In this document: positions 16,731-26,346 of the stretch, piece after piece | Layout of the letters: the number at the start of each line of letters is the position of its first letter | Numbering within the stretch: the first letter of the stretch is position 1 | Assembly: GCA_040752855.1 (NCBI GenBank) | Contig: JBFMHP010000001.1 | Coordinates: 179,616 to 243,615 of the forward strand | From: JBFMHP01 sp040752855 | Lineage (GTDB): Bacteria > Pseudomonadota > Gammaproteobacteria > RBG-16-57-12 | Direction: 5' to 3' | DNA length: 64,000 nucleotides | The notes under the pieces: model-generated | Told to the model about the DNA's origin: nothing | Database searches by the model: none | Seen by the model: the letters and a program-made list of their open reading frames with translations, nothing else | Program-made: the position numbers and the translations under genes

Positions 16731-19700
16731 ATGGAAGAAAATCAGACGGCGATCCTCCATCAACTCACACAATTGCAGATCCGCTTCAAGCAGAGCCTGG
16801 GGGCCAGGATCGATGACATCAAACGGTTATGGGCCGAGCTGGCGCACGCCGCCGAGCCAGCGCCCACCGCTTCGGCCTTGATCCACAAATGCCACAGCCT
16901 GGCCGGCTCCGCGGGTTCCTTCGGGGCCTATCGCCTCGGGAATATCGCCCGGCGTCTCGAGATGGCCTGTGAACAGCTGCGCGAACTCGCCGGGCCGCTG
17001 CAGAAGGAGACACAGCGGCAGGTCGACTGCTTGATCGCCGAGCTGGAAACCTCGGCCGCCTTGTGGGAACCCGGAGAAATCACCCGCTCGGTCGCCCAGG
17101 TGAGCCGGCACCACGCCAGCAACAATCTCGTCTGCCTGATCGATGACGATGAGTTCATCACCCTCAACCTCGCCGCCGCCCTGCGCAACGCCGGCTACGA
17201 GGTGCACCATTACTTCGATCTGAGCAGTTTCTGCGCCGACTGCGAAGGCCTGAGGCCGGCGGTCGTCATCATCGACATGATGTTCGAGGAAGGCGCGCTG
17301 GCCGGTGCGCAGACCCTCATTCGCCTGAAGCAGCAGTTCACGGTGATGCCGGCGGTGATCTTCATCTCGGTGCGCGCTGACATCGAGGCGCGCCTGATGG
17401 CGCTCAAGGCCGGGGCCCGGCGCTATTTCGTCAAGCCCCTCGATACCGACAAGCTCATCAGCACCGTCGACAGCCTCACGCGCAACATCCCGGATACGCC
17501 TTACCGCGTCATGATCGTCGACGATCAGGCCGCGGTGGGCGGCTACGTCGGCACCATCCTGCAGGTAGCCGGGATCGAGTGCCGCGCCGTCACCGATCCG
17601 TGGCAGACCTTGGCCAACCTCGAGGAATTCCGGCCCGACCTGCTGCTGATGGACGTGCACATGCCCGGGCTCAGCGGCACCGAGCTGGCGGCCATCATCC
17701 GCCAGGACGATGCCCACCTCGATCTGCCCATCCTATTCTTCTCCGATGATCGCCAGATCGAAGTCGAGCTGGCCGCGATGGATCTCGGCGGCGACGCCTA
17801 CATCGGCAAGACCCTCGCCCCGGAACATCTCCTCGCCCTGGTCCAGGCCCGCTTGCGGCGCGCGCGCGAGATCGCCCAGGTGCGCCGGGAGCTCACCCGC
17901 AACCTGCTGGAGAACAAGTACCGCCGCGTGGTGCTCGATCAGCACGCCATCGTCAGCATGACCGATACCGCCGGGACCATCATCGACGTCAACGACAAGT
18001 TCTGTGAAATCAGCGGCTACACGCGCGAGGAGCTGATCGGCAAGAACCACAACATCGTCAGCTCCGGCACCCACCCCAAGGCGTTTTTCCAGGAGATGTG
18101 GGAGACCATCACCGCCGGCAAGGTCTGGCACGGGGTCATCTGCAACCGGCGCAAGAATGGTTCGCGCTATTGGGTGGAATCGACCATCACCCCGCTGATG
18201 GACGCCGACGGCCTGCCCTATCAGTTCATCGCCGCGCGCACCGACATCACCCAGCGGGTCGAAATCGAACAGACCCTGAAACGCCAGCGCACCATGCTTG
18301 CGATCCTTGGCAGCGCCCTGGCCGAGTTCGTCACCTCCGCCAAGATCAACAAGGTCGCCGGCGATCTGCTGCACGGGCTGCTCGAACTGACCGGCAGCGA
18401 GTTCGGTTTCATCGGCGAAATCCTGCTCGATGAGCAGGGCCGGCGCTACCTCAAGAGCCAGGCCTTCGCCACTGCCCAGGGCGATACCTTCGCCGATCAG
18501 CCGGCCATGGAGTTCCACAACCTCGACACGCTGTTCGGCTACACCATCCGCACCGGCGAACGGTTGTGCCTGGACGATGTGGCGCACCACCCGCTCGGGG
18601 CCACGCTGCCGCCTGGTCACCTGCCGATGAAGACCTATCTCGGCATGCCGATCCACTACAACGATCAGATGGTCGGGATGTATTGCCTGGCCAACCGCCA
18701 AGGGGGCTATGACCAGGAGCTGATCGCGTTTCTCGAACCCTTCAACGCCACCTATGGGGTGATCGTCAACGCCATGCGCATGTTCGAGGCCGAAAGCGCG
18801 GCGCGCCGCGACATGAGCCGGGCGCGCGAGCAGGCCGAACGCGCCAACCGCGCCAAATCCGAATTCCTCTCGCGCATGAGCCACGAGCTGCGCACCCCGC
18901 TCAACGCCATCCTCGGCTTTGCCCAGATCCTGGAGATCGAGCATGAGGGTTTGACGGAGTCACAGCGGGAAAACGTCGACGAGATCTACAAGGCCGGGCG
19001 CCACCTGCTCAGCCTGATCAACGAGGTGCTCGATCTCTCGCGCATCGAGGCCGGCAGCATCGAACTGTCGCTCGAGCCGGTGAATTTCCTTGATACCCTC
19101 CACGACTGCCTCACGCTGCTCATCCCGCTGATCACCCAGCGCAATGTCGCGATCGGTGTCAGCCTGGAGGGCCGGCCGATCGATGTGCACAGCATGGACC
19201 ATCAACCGATTTGGCTGTTCACCGATCGCATCCGGCTCAAGCAGATCACGCTCAACCTGCTGTCCAATGCGGTCAAATACAATCGGCCAAACGGCAAGGT
19301 CGAGGTGCGGTGCGCCGCGCGGACAGACGGCATGGTGCAGATCGATATCATCGATACCGGCCCTGGCATCGCCCAGGCGCGCCAGGCCGAGCTGTTCACC
19401 TCCTTCAATCGGCTGGGGGCGGAATCCAGCGGCATCGAAGGCACCGGCATCGGCCTGGTGATCACCAAGCGCCTGGTGGAGTTGGTCGGCGGCGCGATCG
19501 GTTTTGAAAGCGCACCCGACGTAGGCAGCCGCTTCTGGATCGCATTGCCCCAATTCAACGGCATCGAGTGCGTTGAGGACAAGAAAGAACTCGCCCTGCG
19601 CTCGCCTGTCGCGCTCGATGAATCCAGACGCTTTGCACTGCTCTACATCGAGGACAATCCCGCCAACCTGCGCCTGGTCTCCCAACTGCTCGCCAAGCGC

Positions 19701-20006
19701 AAGAACATCCACCTCTACACCGCCAACCATCCGATCCAAGGCCTGGAGACGGCGCGCCGCCATCGCCTCGATCTCATCCTGCTGGATATCAATCTGCCCG
19801 AACTCAACGGCTATCAAGTGCTCGCACGCCTGCAAACCGACGAACGCACCCGTGCGGTACCGGTGATCGGCATCAGCGCCAATGCCATGCCGCAGGACAT
19901 CGCCCAGGCCAAGAGCGCCGGTTTTATCGAATACATCCCCAAGCCGATCGACGCGGCCAAACTCTTCGCCGCCATCGATGAGGCGTTATCGCGCACCGCG
20001 CGCTGA
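16731..20006 (+). CDS. Hybrid histidine kinase (Hpt-REC-REC-PAS-GAF-HK-REC)
   Basis: The 1091-residue protein has no membrane segment. In order it carries an Hpt domain with H55 (CHSLAGSAGSFG), and receiver 1 (LIDDDEF; acceptor in VVIIDMMFEEG). Receiver 2 (MIVDDQA; acceptor in LLLMDVHMPG) follows, then PAS (about 405-515) and GAF (about 535-690). HisKA has its acceptor near 718 (SHELRTPLNA), HATPase shows DTGPGIA and GTGIGLVIT, and a C-terminal receiver 3 closes the chain. An N-terminal Hpt is an unusual order and suggests an internal phosphorelay. It lies divergent to the HD-GYP regulator and could phosphorylate it. No clear ribosome-binding site precedes the ATG. Confidence 0.92.
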   Translation: MEENQTAILHQLTQLQIRFKQSLGARIDDIKRLWAELAHAAEPAPTASALIHKCHSLAGSAGSFGAYRLGNIARRLEMACEQLRELAGPLQKETQRQVDCLIAELETSAALWEPGEITRSVAQVSRHHASNNLVCLIDDDEFITLNLAAALRNAGYEVHHYFDLSSFCADCEGLRPAVVIIDMMFEEGALAGAQTLIRLKQQFTVMPAVIFISVRADIEARLMALKAGARRYFVKPLDTDKLISTVDSLTRNIPDTPYRVMIVDDQAAVGGYVGTILQVAGIECRAVTDPWQTLANLEEFRPDLLLMDVHMPGLSGTELAAIIRQDDAHLDLPILFFSDDRQIEVELAAMDLGGDAYIGKTLAPEHLLALVQARLRRAREIAQVRRELTRNLLENKYRRVVLDQHAIVSMTDTAGTIIDVNDKFCEISGYTREELIGKNHNIVSSGTHPKAFFQEMWETITAGKVWHGVICNRRKNGSRYWVESTITPLMDADGLPYQFIAARTDITQRVEIEQTLKRQRTMLAILGSALAEFVTSAKINKVAGDLLHGLLELTGSEFGFIGEILLDEQGRRYLKSQAFATAQGDTFADQPAMEFHNLDTLFGYTIRTGERLCLDDVAHHPLGATLPPGHLPMKTYLGMPIHYNDQMVGMYCLANRQGGYDQELIAFLEPFNATYGVIVNAMRMFEAESAARRDMSRAREQAERANRAKSEFLSRMSHELRTPLNAILGFAQILEIEHEGLTESQRENVDEIYKAGRHLLSLINEVLDLSRIEAGSIELSLEPVNFLDTLHDCLTLLIPLITQRNVAIGVSLEGRPIDVHSMDHQPIWLFTDRIRLKQITLNLLSNAVKYNRPNGKVEVRCAARTDGMVQIDIIDTGPGIAQARQAELFTSFNRLGAESSGIEGTGIGLVITKRLVELVGGAIGFESAPDVGSRFWIALPQFNGIECVEDKKELALRSPVALDESRRFALLYIEDNPANLRLVSQLLAKRKNIHLYTANHPIQGLETARRHRLDLILLDINLPELNGYQVLARLQTDERTRAVPVIGISANAMPQDIAQAKSAGFIEYIPKPIDAAKLFAAIDEALSRTAR

Positions 20007-20061
20007 CACCGGCCAAGGGCGCTGTTATGATCCTACGACCCGGCACGGAAACAAATCCCGT

Positions 20062-20117
20062 GTAGGAGCCTGCCCTGCAGGCGAACAGCTTGATTCGCGA
20101 GCAGGGCTCGCTCCTAC
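20062..20117. repeat. REP-like extragenic palindrome
   Basis: GTAGGAGC at 20062-20069 is inverted as GCTCCTAC at 20110-20117, enclosing GCAGGCGAACAGC and GCGAGCAGGGC. The sequence resembles REP elements of Pseudomonas (GTAGGAGCGAGC...CTCGCGA), which are spread by RAYT transposases. No RAYT gene is in the window. Confidence 0.65.
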
Positions 20118-20171
20118 AGCGGTTATATTTATCCTCTGGGTTAATGCACCGGCCCTTCTAATGGATCGTCA

Positions 20172-21644
20172 ATGAAATACAAAGATCTGCGCGACTTTAT
20201 CCATCTGCTGGAAAAACAAGGCGAACTCAAACGCGTCAGCATCGAGGTCGATCCGTATCTGGAGATGACCGAGATCTGCGACCGCACCCTGCGCGCGGGC
20301 GGCCCGGCCATCCTGTTCGAACATCCCAAGGGCTTTGATGTGCCGGTGCTGGCCAATCTGTTCGGCACCCCACGACGCGTAGCCTTGGGGATGGGCGAGG
20401 ACTCGGTCGACGCGCTGCGCGAGGTCGGCAAGCTGCTGGCCTTCCTCAAGGAACCCGAGCCGCCGAAGGGCATGCGCGATGCCTGGGACAAACTCCCGAT
20501 CTTCAAACAAGTGCTCAACATGGCGCCCAAGGTGGTTGGCCGCGCCCCTTGCCAGGAGGTCGTCCTGGAAGGCGACAAGGTGGATCTGCGCCGCCTGCCG
20601 ATCCAGACCTGCTGGCCGGGTGATGCCGGCCCCTTGATCACCTGGGCCTTGGTCGTCACCAAGGGCACACGCAAGGAGCGCCAGAACCTGGGGATTTACC
20701 GCCAGCAGGTGCTGGGGCCGAACAAGGTGATCATGCGCTGGTTGTCGCACCGCGGCGGCGCGCTGGACTTCCGCGACTGGCAGGAGGCTCACCCCGGCAA
20801 GCCCTTCCCGGTGGCCGTGGCACTGGGCGCCGACCCGGCCACCATCCTGGGGGCGGTCACCCCGGTGCCGGACACGCTCTCCGAATACGCCTTCGCCGGG
20901 CTGCTGCGCGGCGACAAGACCGAGGTGGTCAAGTGCCTCGGCAGCGAGCTGCAGGTCCCGGCCAGCGCCGAATTCGTACTCGAAGGCCACATCCATCCCG
21001 GCGAGATGGCCGAGGAAGGCCCGTTCGGCGATCACACCGGCTATTACAACGAGGTGGACCGCTTCCCGGTCTTCACCATCGACCGCATCACCCACCGCCG
21101 CGACCCGATCTATCACAGCACCTACACCGGCCGCCCGCCCGATGAACCGGCGATCCTCGGCGTGGCGCTCAACGAGGTGTTCGTGCCCATTTTGCAGAAG
21201 CAGTTCCCGGAGATCGTCGATTTCTATCTGCCGCCCGAAGGCTGCTCGTACCGCATGGCGGTCGTGAGCATCCGCAAACAATATCCGGGCCACGCCAAAC
21301 GCATCATGCTCGGCGTGTGGTCCTTCCTGCGCCAGTTCATGTACACCAAGTTCGTCATCATCACCGACGCGGACGTCAACGTGCGCTCCTGGGAAGACGT
21401 GATCTGGGCCATGACCACGCGCATGGACCCGGCGCGCGACACCACCATGATCGAACACACCCCGATCGACTACCTCGACTTCGCCTCGCCGGTCTCCGGG
21501 CTGGGCTCCAAGATCGGCTTCGACGCCACCAACAAATGGCCCGGCGAGACCACGCGCGAGTGGGGCACACCGATCACCATGGATGCGGCGGTCAAGCAGC
21601 GGGTGGATGAGATGTGGGGCGCGCTGGGAATCTTCGAGAAGTGA
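20172..21644 (+). CDS. ubiD: UbiD, 4-hydroxy-3-polyprenylbenzoate decarboxylase
   Basis: The 490-residue enzyme decarboxylates 4-hydroxy-3-polyprenylbenzoate in ubiquinone synthesis, using the prenylated flavin made by UbiX. The length and sequence fit UbiD closely, including MKYKDLRDFIHLLEKQGELKRV at the start, the family segment GEMAEEGPFGDHTGYY and the final KQRVDEMWGALGI. No ubiX is in this window. The ribosome-binding site is weak. A REP-like palindrome precedes the gene. Confidence 0.95.
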   Translation: MKYKDLRDFIHLLEKQGELKRVSIEVDPYLEMTEICDRTLRAGGPAILFEHPKGFDVPVLANLFGTPRRVALGMGEDSVDALREVGKLLAFLKEPEPPKGMRDAWDKLPIFKQVLNMAPKVVGRAPCQEVVLEGDKVDLRRLPIQTCWPGDAGPLITWALVVTKGTRKERQNLGIYRQQVLGPNKVIMRWLSHRGGALDFRDWQEAHPGKPFPVAVALGADPATILGAVTPVPDTLSEYAFAGLLRGDKTEVVKCLGSELQVPASAEFVLEGHIHPGEMAEEGPFGDHTGYYNEVDRFPVFTIDRITHRRDPIYHSTYTGRPPDEPAILGVALNEVFVPILQKQFPEIVDFYLPPEGCSYRMAVVSIRKQYPGHAKRIMLGVWSFLRQFMYTKFVIITDADVNVRSWEDVIWAMTTRMDPARDTTMIEHTPIDYLDFASPVSGLGSKIGFDATNKWPGETTREWGTPITMDAAVKQRVDEMWGALGIFEK

Positions 21645-21751
21645 TGGGGTGGGGGCGGGGGGGTGAACCCGCTGGTGATCAGAACCGCTCCACACCGTAA
21701 TCTAATTGGCCGACGGATTCCCGTGGCCGGCACCCGAAGGAGGGCGCTCAC

Positions 21752-22522
21752 ATGCAAAAAATCGAGATGTTAGCGGCGTGCGTATTGGCGGGCACGCTGC
21801 TGAGTGCGGGCTGCGCCACGACCCCCACCACCGTGGAAAAGCCCGATGCCTTGGAGGCCGCGCAGGCGCGATTCAAGGAAAGTTTCGGCACCCTGCCGGT
21901 GACGGCCTTCGGTCCGGGACCGGTCGATGGGTTTTATGAAGTGTTCACCAACGGTGAGATCATCTATTACCACCCTGGCAAGGATGTGCTGTTCGTCGGC
22001 GAGGTTGTCACCAGGGAGGGCCGCTCCCTCACGCAAGAACGCCTCGCCGCACTGCAAGAAGAACATGGCGTGGCGATCCCGCTGGACCTGGCGCTCGTCA
22101 TCGGCACCGGTCCCAAGACCATCGTTGAGTTCACCGACCCGGAATGCCCGTCATGCCAGCAATATCACACGTACATCAGCAAACACGCGGCACACGTCAC
22201 GCGTTACATCTTCTTCACCCCGCTGCGCACCCTGCATCCCACGGCCGCCGCCAAGGCGGTGCATATCCTGTGCGCGGAAAAACCCGTCGAGGCCTTCGAA
22301 GCGGTCTACGAACGCACGATCGGCTTGATGGACTTGCAGGACTGCGCAACGGGCCAGGCGCGGCTTGCCCAACACGAAGCGCTGGCCGCGCGGATCGGCA
22401 TCACCGCCACGCCCTCGCTGCTGCTCGATGACGGTACCCAGTTGCGCGGATTTGATCAGGTGAAGCTGGAACGTTTTCTCACGGAAGAAGGCCCGGCGGA
22501 GGAAAACGCCGAGTCTGAGTAA
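21752..22522 (+). CDS. DsbC/DsbG-like thioredoxin-fold lipoprotein
   Basis: This 256-residue protein has a lipobox (LLSAGC) near residue 20, so it is probably anchored in a membrane facing the periplasm. The C-terminal half is thioredoxin-like with CPSC in FTDPECPSCQQYH and a cis-Pro later in ITATPSLLL. That layout, with an N-terminal dimerisation-like region, resembles DsbC/DsbG disulfide isomerases. It ends upstream of a strong terminator and is convergent with the first pilY1-like gene. It may help fold disulfide-containing pilus proteins (inference). Confidence 0.8.
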   Translation: MQKIEMLAACVLAGTLLSAGCATTPTTVEKPDALEAAQARFKESFGTLPVTAFGPGPVDGFYEVFTNGEIIYYHPGKDVLFVGEVVTREGRSLTQERLAALQEEHGVAIPLDLALVIGTGPKTIVEFTDPECPSCQQYHTYISKHAAHVTRYIFFTPLRTLHPTAAAKAVHILCAEKPVEAFEAVYERTIGLMDLQDCATGQARLAQHEALAARIGITATPSLLLDDGTQLRGFDQVKLERFLTEEGPAEENAESE

Positions 22523-22552
22523 TCTCTGCTTGCAGCCTGCGCAGGAATGACG

Positions 22553-22590
22553 AAAAAAAAGGCCGCGGCATCGACAGCCGCGGCCTTTTT
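22553..22590. terminator. Bidirectional intrinsic terminator
   Basis: A nine-base-pair stem (GGCCGCGGC / GCCGCGGCC) with a seven-base loop is flanked by an A-run at 22553-22560 and a T-run at 22586-22590. It serves the DsbC-like gene on the plus strand and pilY1 copy 1 on the minus strand. Confidence 0.9.
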
Positions 22591-22602
22591 GCGGTTCAGC
22601 GC

Positions 22603-25600
22603 TTAATTGTCGCCCGAGGACTTCCAGTACATCAGCGAGCGCTCGGAGCTGATGCCCGGTTTGGGTTCATTTGGGCTTACTGGCGACTCATCTGTCTGTG
22701 TGTCAGGATCAACTGTCCCAATAGTGAAAGTTTTTGACTTACCATCGACTTCAACAGTGGCCTTCACGGGAGAGGGAACTATACCACCCCCGATGAACTT
22801 TGACGACCGAACACCACCGCATGAACCTGGCGCCGCCCCAATCGAGCCACTTGCATTCAACAGGTTTACCCAATAACCACGAGCTTCACCCAGAGAATTT
22901 TCGCAGCTGCCTTCCGCGGCGGGAATTGGTCTATTGGTACTGAAGGCTACCATGCCAGCCGTGATAAGAGCGGAGGTAACCGTTTGCTCTCCTTGGCCAT
23001 ATTGATTGAGCTTCATGTACCAGCCCATCTTGCCGCTGCCAGGTTTCACGCCCGCTGCGTCGCAACCCGTCGACGAGGTATAGTCATACATCGCATCGCC
23101 ACTGTCGAGATTGACCGCGGTAGTTGATGCCAAATTGTGCAGGAGCACATAGAAGCGGTTCTCCACATTGTTATACGGATAGTCACTGATCAGCGGATGC
23201 TCGCGGTCACCCGAGCCGATTGCCAGATAGACATTCCCGCCGGATATCTGCGCCATCGCCGGTGGATATAGAAACTTACGTCCGGCACCGTTTGTATAGG
23301 CAATACGCGTTATTTCCCAGTCCGCAGGCGCGAGTTCGCTGTAGGCCGTCGATGGCCCTCGGGTAAAGCTGATGCGATAGATATTGCCGCCAGTATCGGA
23401 AAGAAAGGCGTAGTCCGCCATATTGTCATTGTTCACGTCAAGCAATGCCACGTCAGCCGCTACACTGCGCAAGGTCGTGAATGTCTTGATCGGAGTGCCG
23501 TTACTCGCATCAAAAAGATATACGCCTGCGCCCTTGGGACTAGCACATGAAGGCGTAGCAGTATTGGCATCCTCGCAGGCATCATAGCCGCCACCAACAA
23601 CAACAACCGGTGTCTCGTTTGAATAGCCTTTAATACGGGCAACATTGGGCCTGGACCAGGTTTGCCCAATGCCACTCATGCCACTCGAGCAGCCAGTATC
23701 ATTGGTGAGATTCGGGCAGCCCGCCTTCCACTTGAAACTGGGCGAAGCAGGGTTGGTAACGTCGAATGCATAGATCATCCGGCCGCCACGGCGCATGGTG
23801 GGGTAGATCCACACCTTGCTGTTGTCCAGATTTTGATACCCGCCCACCGAGCCATCGAAGAAATAGTCCTTGGGTGTAGGCGCTGGCGTGATGCTCGATG
23901 ACATGCCCGGATATTTTACGAGAGGACTGTTGGCCTGCAGCCGCCCAAGCCTGGAGAAAAACTCCGGTGCAATAAAGGCCCAACGCTCTCTCCCGGTAGT
24001 CGAATCCACCGCCCGCAAGGTGCCGTCATTGGAACCATAATAGACGGTCACACCGGCATCCCCGTAGTCAATCGGCAAGGGACGCGAATGTATCGAGTCG
24101 CCATGCAGCGTCGGCCGGGTCTCGGACACATTGCCATCACCGTCTTCGTCGTTGACATCCTTGCCTTGGATGAAATCGACCACCGAGGCAGAGAGACTCG
24201 AGGTCGTGGTATTAAAGGCAGTCAGTGACGACCCCGCGAGCGTATAGATAGTGCGGTTAACCGCCCAAGTCGGCGTGGTATTTGTGGATGGCGGATTGTT
24301 ACCTTTTCGAATCACCTCCGCCACCCCGCCCTTTTCCACAAAAGACCCGTCAGGCGCATCAGAAAATGCATTGTAACTTGTTGTGGGGCACGTCCCCTTG
24401 GGAACCGGATTTATTGGCACGCTTTCCCAGTAATTACCTGAATCGGTGGTCCAGAAACTTAATGCGCAATCATTGAAAAAGCCCGTTGTAGTACTGGTCG
24501 CAATTTCGCCGGCGACATCGCCCAACTCGAGCTTTGTCTCGTCATCTGGATTAAAGATAACTTTGTATTGCTTTAGATTACCCATCCACACAGGCTCTGC
24601 CTCCTGGTCGGGTCGAAACATCGAAATGAATACTTGGTTTCTGTTTTGACTACGGTTGGTCGTATTCACCGGCAGGCTGGCCGAGGCAAAGGTGGTATTG
24701 ACGGCCTTGATTTCCGCCATGATTGTCAGCAGCGCCGCCTTGATAGCCGCCTTGTTTCCCACTTGGAAGTAGCGACCGCCGCCAACCCTTGCGGTGTTCT
24801 GCAAGACCTTGGAATAGGCGACGTTCTGTTGCTTGTTGTAGGCGTCAAGCACATAGGTCACCACCGAGCGGGTTTTGTCCTCTTCGCCCTCGACCCGCAC
24901 GCCATTGCTGTAGAGGTACTTGGCCCACTCATCGACCCAGTTCGATTCGCCACCGGTCAAGGGCAGTTGGGTGGACCCGACATTGGCGACGCTGGCCTGA
25001 TACGAAGACCGCCCGGCGAAGCCGGAGTTGTTGGCATTGTTGGCAATGTAGATGATGAAGTTGCGCGCGCAGCTGTTTTCTTTCGTTACCGTACTCTGAT
25101 ATTTGCCATCACTGTTTATGGCAAAGCCGGAGGTCATCCCCTGCCCGTAAGCGGTGTAGTGGGTGGCATCCCCCCCATTGAGATTGACATCCGCCCAGGG
25201 ATTGCTGGCCAAGGGGCCGGTGTAAGGCGCGAGGTTGGAGAAGTATTTGTACAGCTCATAGAACGCCGCAGCCTCCTCCTTCTTGGGCATGCCGCCTAGT
25301 TTTTCCTTGGGATCATTGACGTTGCTGCGTATCTTGGCCAGGATGTTCTTCAGTGCCGTCTTGTTCGCTGCCACCGACATATCACGCGCGCCGAAGCGGA
25401 GATAGCCGCCGCCATTGCCGGGCGTGGCACCGCTTGCTGTGCTGCCCGCATATTCAGTCAATAACGCCAAACCGATATTGACCTCATCTGAGACCGCCAG
25501 CAAATCCAGCACCTCACTGATCGCCAGCAACTCCGACTCGCCCTGGTTGCCGCTGTCATCGGGCCATTGTTGGGAGGCCCGACTCCAATTCGGCGAGTTG

Positions 25601-25752
25601 TCGATCAAAAAGATCACGTTGGGCGCGTCCGTGCTGCCCGCCGATTTGCCGATGAAGACATCGATGTCTTCCGCGCCGGCACCGAACGGCATCAGCATCA
25701 AAATACAGCCAAGTACACCGGATACATGACGAAAGGCAGCTAAGGCTTTCAT
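22603..25752 (-). CDS. pilY1: PilY1-like type IV pilus tip protein, copy 1
   Basis: This 1049-residue protein has a signal peptide (ending GAGA). An N-terminal von Willebrand A-like region follows (about 44-370), and a C-terminal beta-propeller typical of PilY1. PilY1 primes pilus assembly, sits at the tip and mediates adhesion. The expected MIDAS DxSxS is altered: DNSPN stands at residues 51-55 where copy 2 has DTSGS. A calcium-loop-like LDVNNDNMAD lies near residue 770 in the propeller. The start at 25752 has AAGGAG ahead. It closes a pilE-fimT-pilV-pilW-pilX-pilY1 operon. Confidence 0.9.
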   Translation of the reverse strand: MKALAAFRHVSGVLGCILMLMPFGAGAEDIDVFIGKSAGSTDAPNVIFLIDNSPNWSRASQQWPDDSGNQGESELLAISEVLDLLAVSDEVNIGLALLTEYAGSTASGATPGNGGGYLRFGARDMSVAANKTALKNILAKIRSNVNDPKEKLGGMPKKEEAAAFYELYKYFSNLAPYTGPLASNPWADVNLNGGDATHYTAYGQGMTSGFAINSDGKYQSTVTKENSCARNFIIYIANNANNSGFAGRSSYQASVANVGSTQLPLTGGESNWVDEWAKYLYSNGVRVEGEEDKTRSVVTYVLDAYNKQQNVAYSKVLQNTARVGGGRYFQVGNKAAIKAALLTIMAEIKAVNTTFASASLPVNTTNRSQNRNQVFISMFRPDQEAEPVWMGNLKQYKVIFNPDDETKLELGDVAGEIATSTTTGFFNDCALSFWTTDSGNYWESVPINPVPKGTCPTTSYNAFSDAPDGSFVEKGGVAEVIRKGNNPPSTNTTPTWAVNRTIYTLAGSSLTAFNTTTSSLSASVVDFIQGKDVNDEDGDGNVSETRPTLHGDSIHSRPLPIDYGDAGVTVYYGSNDGTLRAVDSTTGRERWAFIAPEFFSRLGRLQANSPLVKYPGMSSSITPAPTPKDYFFDGSVGGYQNLDNSKVWIYPTMRRGGRMIYAFDVTNPASPSFKWKAGCPNLTNDTGCSSGMSGIGQTWSRPNVARIKGYSNETPVVVVGGGYDACEDANTATPSCASPKGAGVYLFDASNGTPIKTFTTLRSVAADVALLDVNNDNMADYAFLSDTGGNIYRISFTRGPSTAYSELAPADWEITRIAYTNGAGRKFLYPPAMAQISGGNVYLAIGSGDREHPLISDYPYNNVENRFYVLLHNLASTTAVNLDSGDAMYDYTSSTGCDAAGVKPGSGKMGWYMKLNQYGQGEQTVTSALITAGMVAFSTNRPIPAAEGSCENSLGEARGYWVNLLNASGSIGAAPGSCGGVRSSKFIGGGIVPSPVKATVEVDGKSKTFTIGTVDPDTQTDESPVSPNEPKPGISSERSLMYWKSSGDN

Positions 25753-25774
25753 AGCGATACTCCTTGGTAATAAA

Positions 25775-26344
25775 TTATGGACAGGACGCCGCAACATCAT
25801 CCGTTGACACCCGCACCGCGGCTCCATACGTGACAGAGGCAAGCGCGGTAGTCGCGCTCGTCGAGGTGGCTATGGCATTGAGCTCCCAAACGCTATCAGC
25901 ACATCGCGAGTTAATCTGCGAGCCTCCCTCTGTCACTTCCCCGTCGGTGCCTTCAGTACAATTGGAGTCTTCTGGATCATCCATATTAAGCTCAGTGTTA
26001 AGTAATGGTTGAGCCTTGATGCAGGCAGGTGCTGGTACTAGCGTCACGGTTTTGTCGGATGTGCCATCACCGTTGAAATCGACGCAGACGGTATTGGGAG
26101 TTCCACCACAGGGACTGACGACGGCATTGTTTGGTGTCTCGAAAAATGCCGTCGTGCTGACCACGGTTTCGAGCACGCCCTGGGCGATTTCGATGCCTTC
26201 GCTGCGCTGCTGCATGTTGCCGACGACTTCCAGGCTGCCCTTGCCCGTGTTGAAGCTGCTGACCGTGATCATGGTGATCAGCAGCAGCATCACCAGGCTG
26301 ACCAGCAACGCGGCGCCGCGTTGGTGTATGTGGATCGCTTTCAT
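25775..26344 (-). CDS. pilX: Minor pilin PilX
   Basis: The 189-residue protein starts MKAIHIHQRGAALLVSLVMLLLITM, the PilX N-terminal pattern with a short basic leader, QRG and a long hydrophobic helix. The C-terminal region has paired Cys typical of minor pilins. It begins two bases after the pilW stop. PilX is part of the minor pilin complex that primes pilus assembly with PilV, PilW, PilE and PilY1. Confidence 0.88.
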   Translation of the reverse strand: MKAIHIHQRGAALLVSLVMLLLITMITVSSFNTGKGSLEVVGNMQQRSEGIEIAQGVLETVVSTTAFFETPNNAVVSPCGGTPNTVCVDFNGDGTSDKTVTLVPAPACIKAQPLLNTELNMDDPEDSNCTEGTDGEVTEGGSQINSRCADSVWELNAIATSTSATTALASVTYGAAVRVSTDDVAASCP

Positions 26345-26346
26345 GG

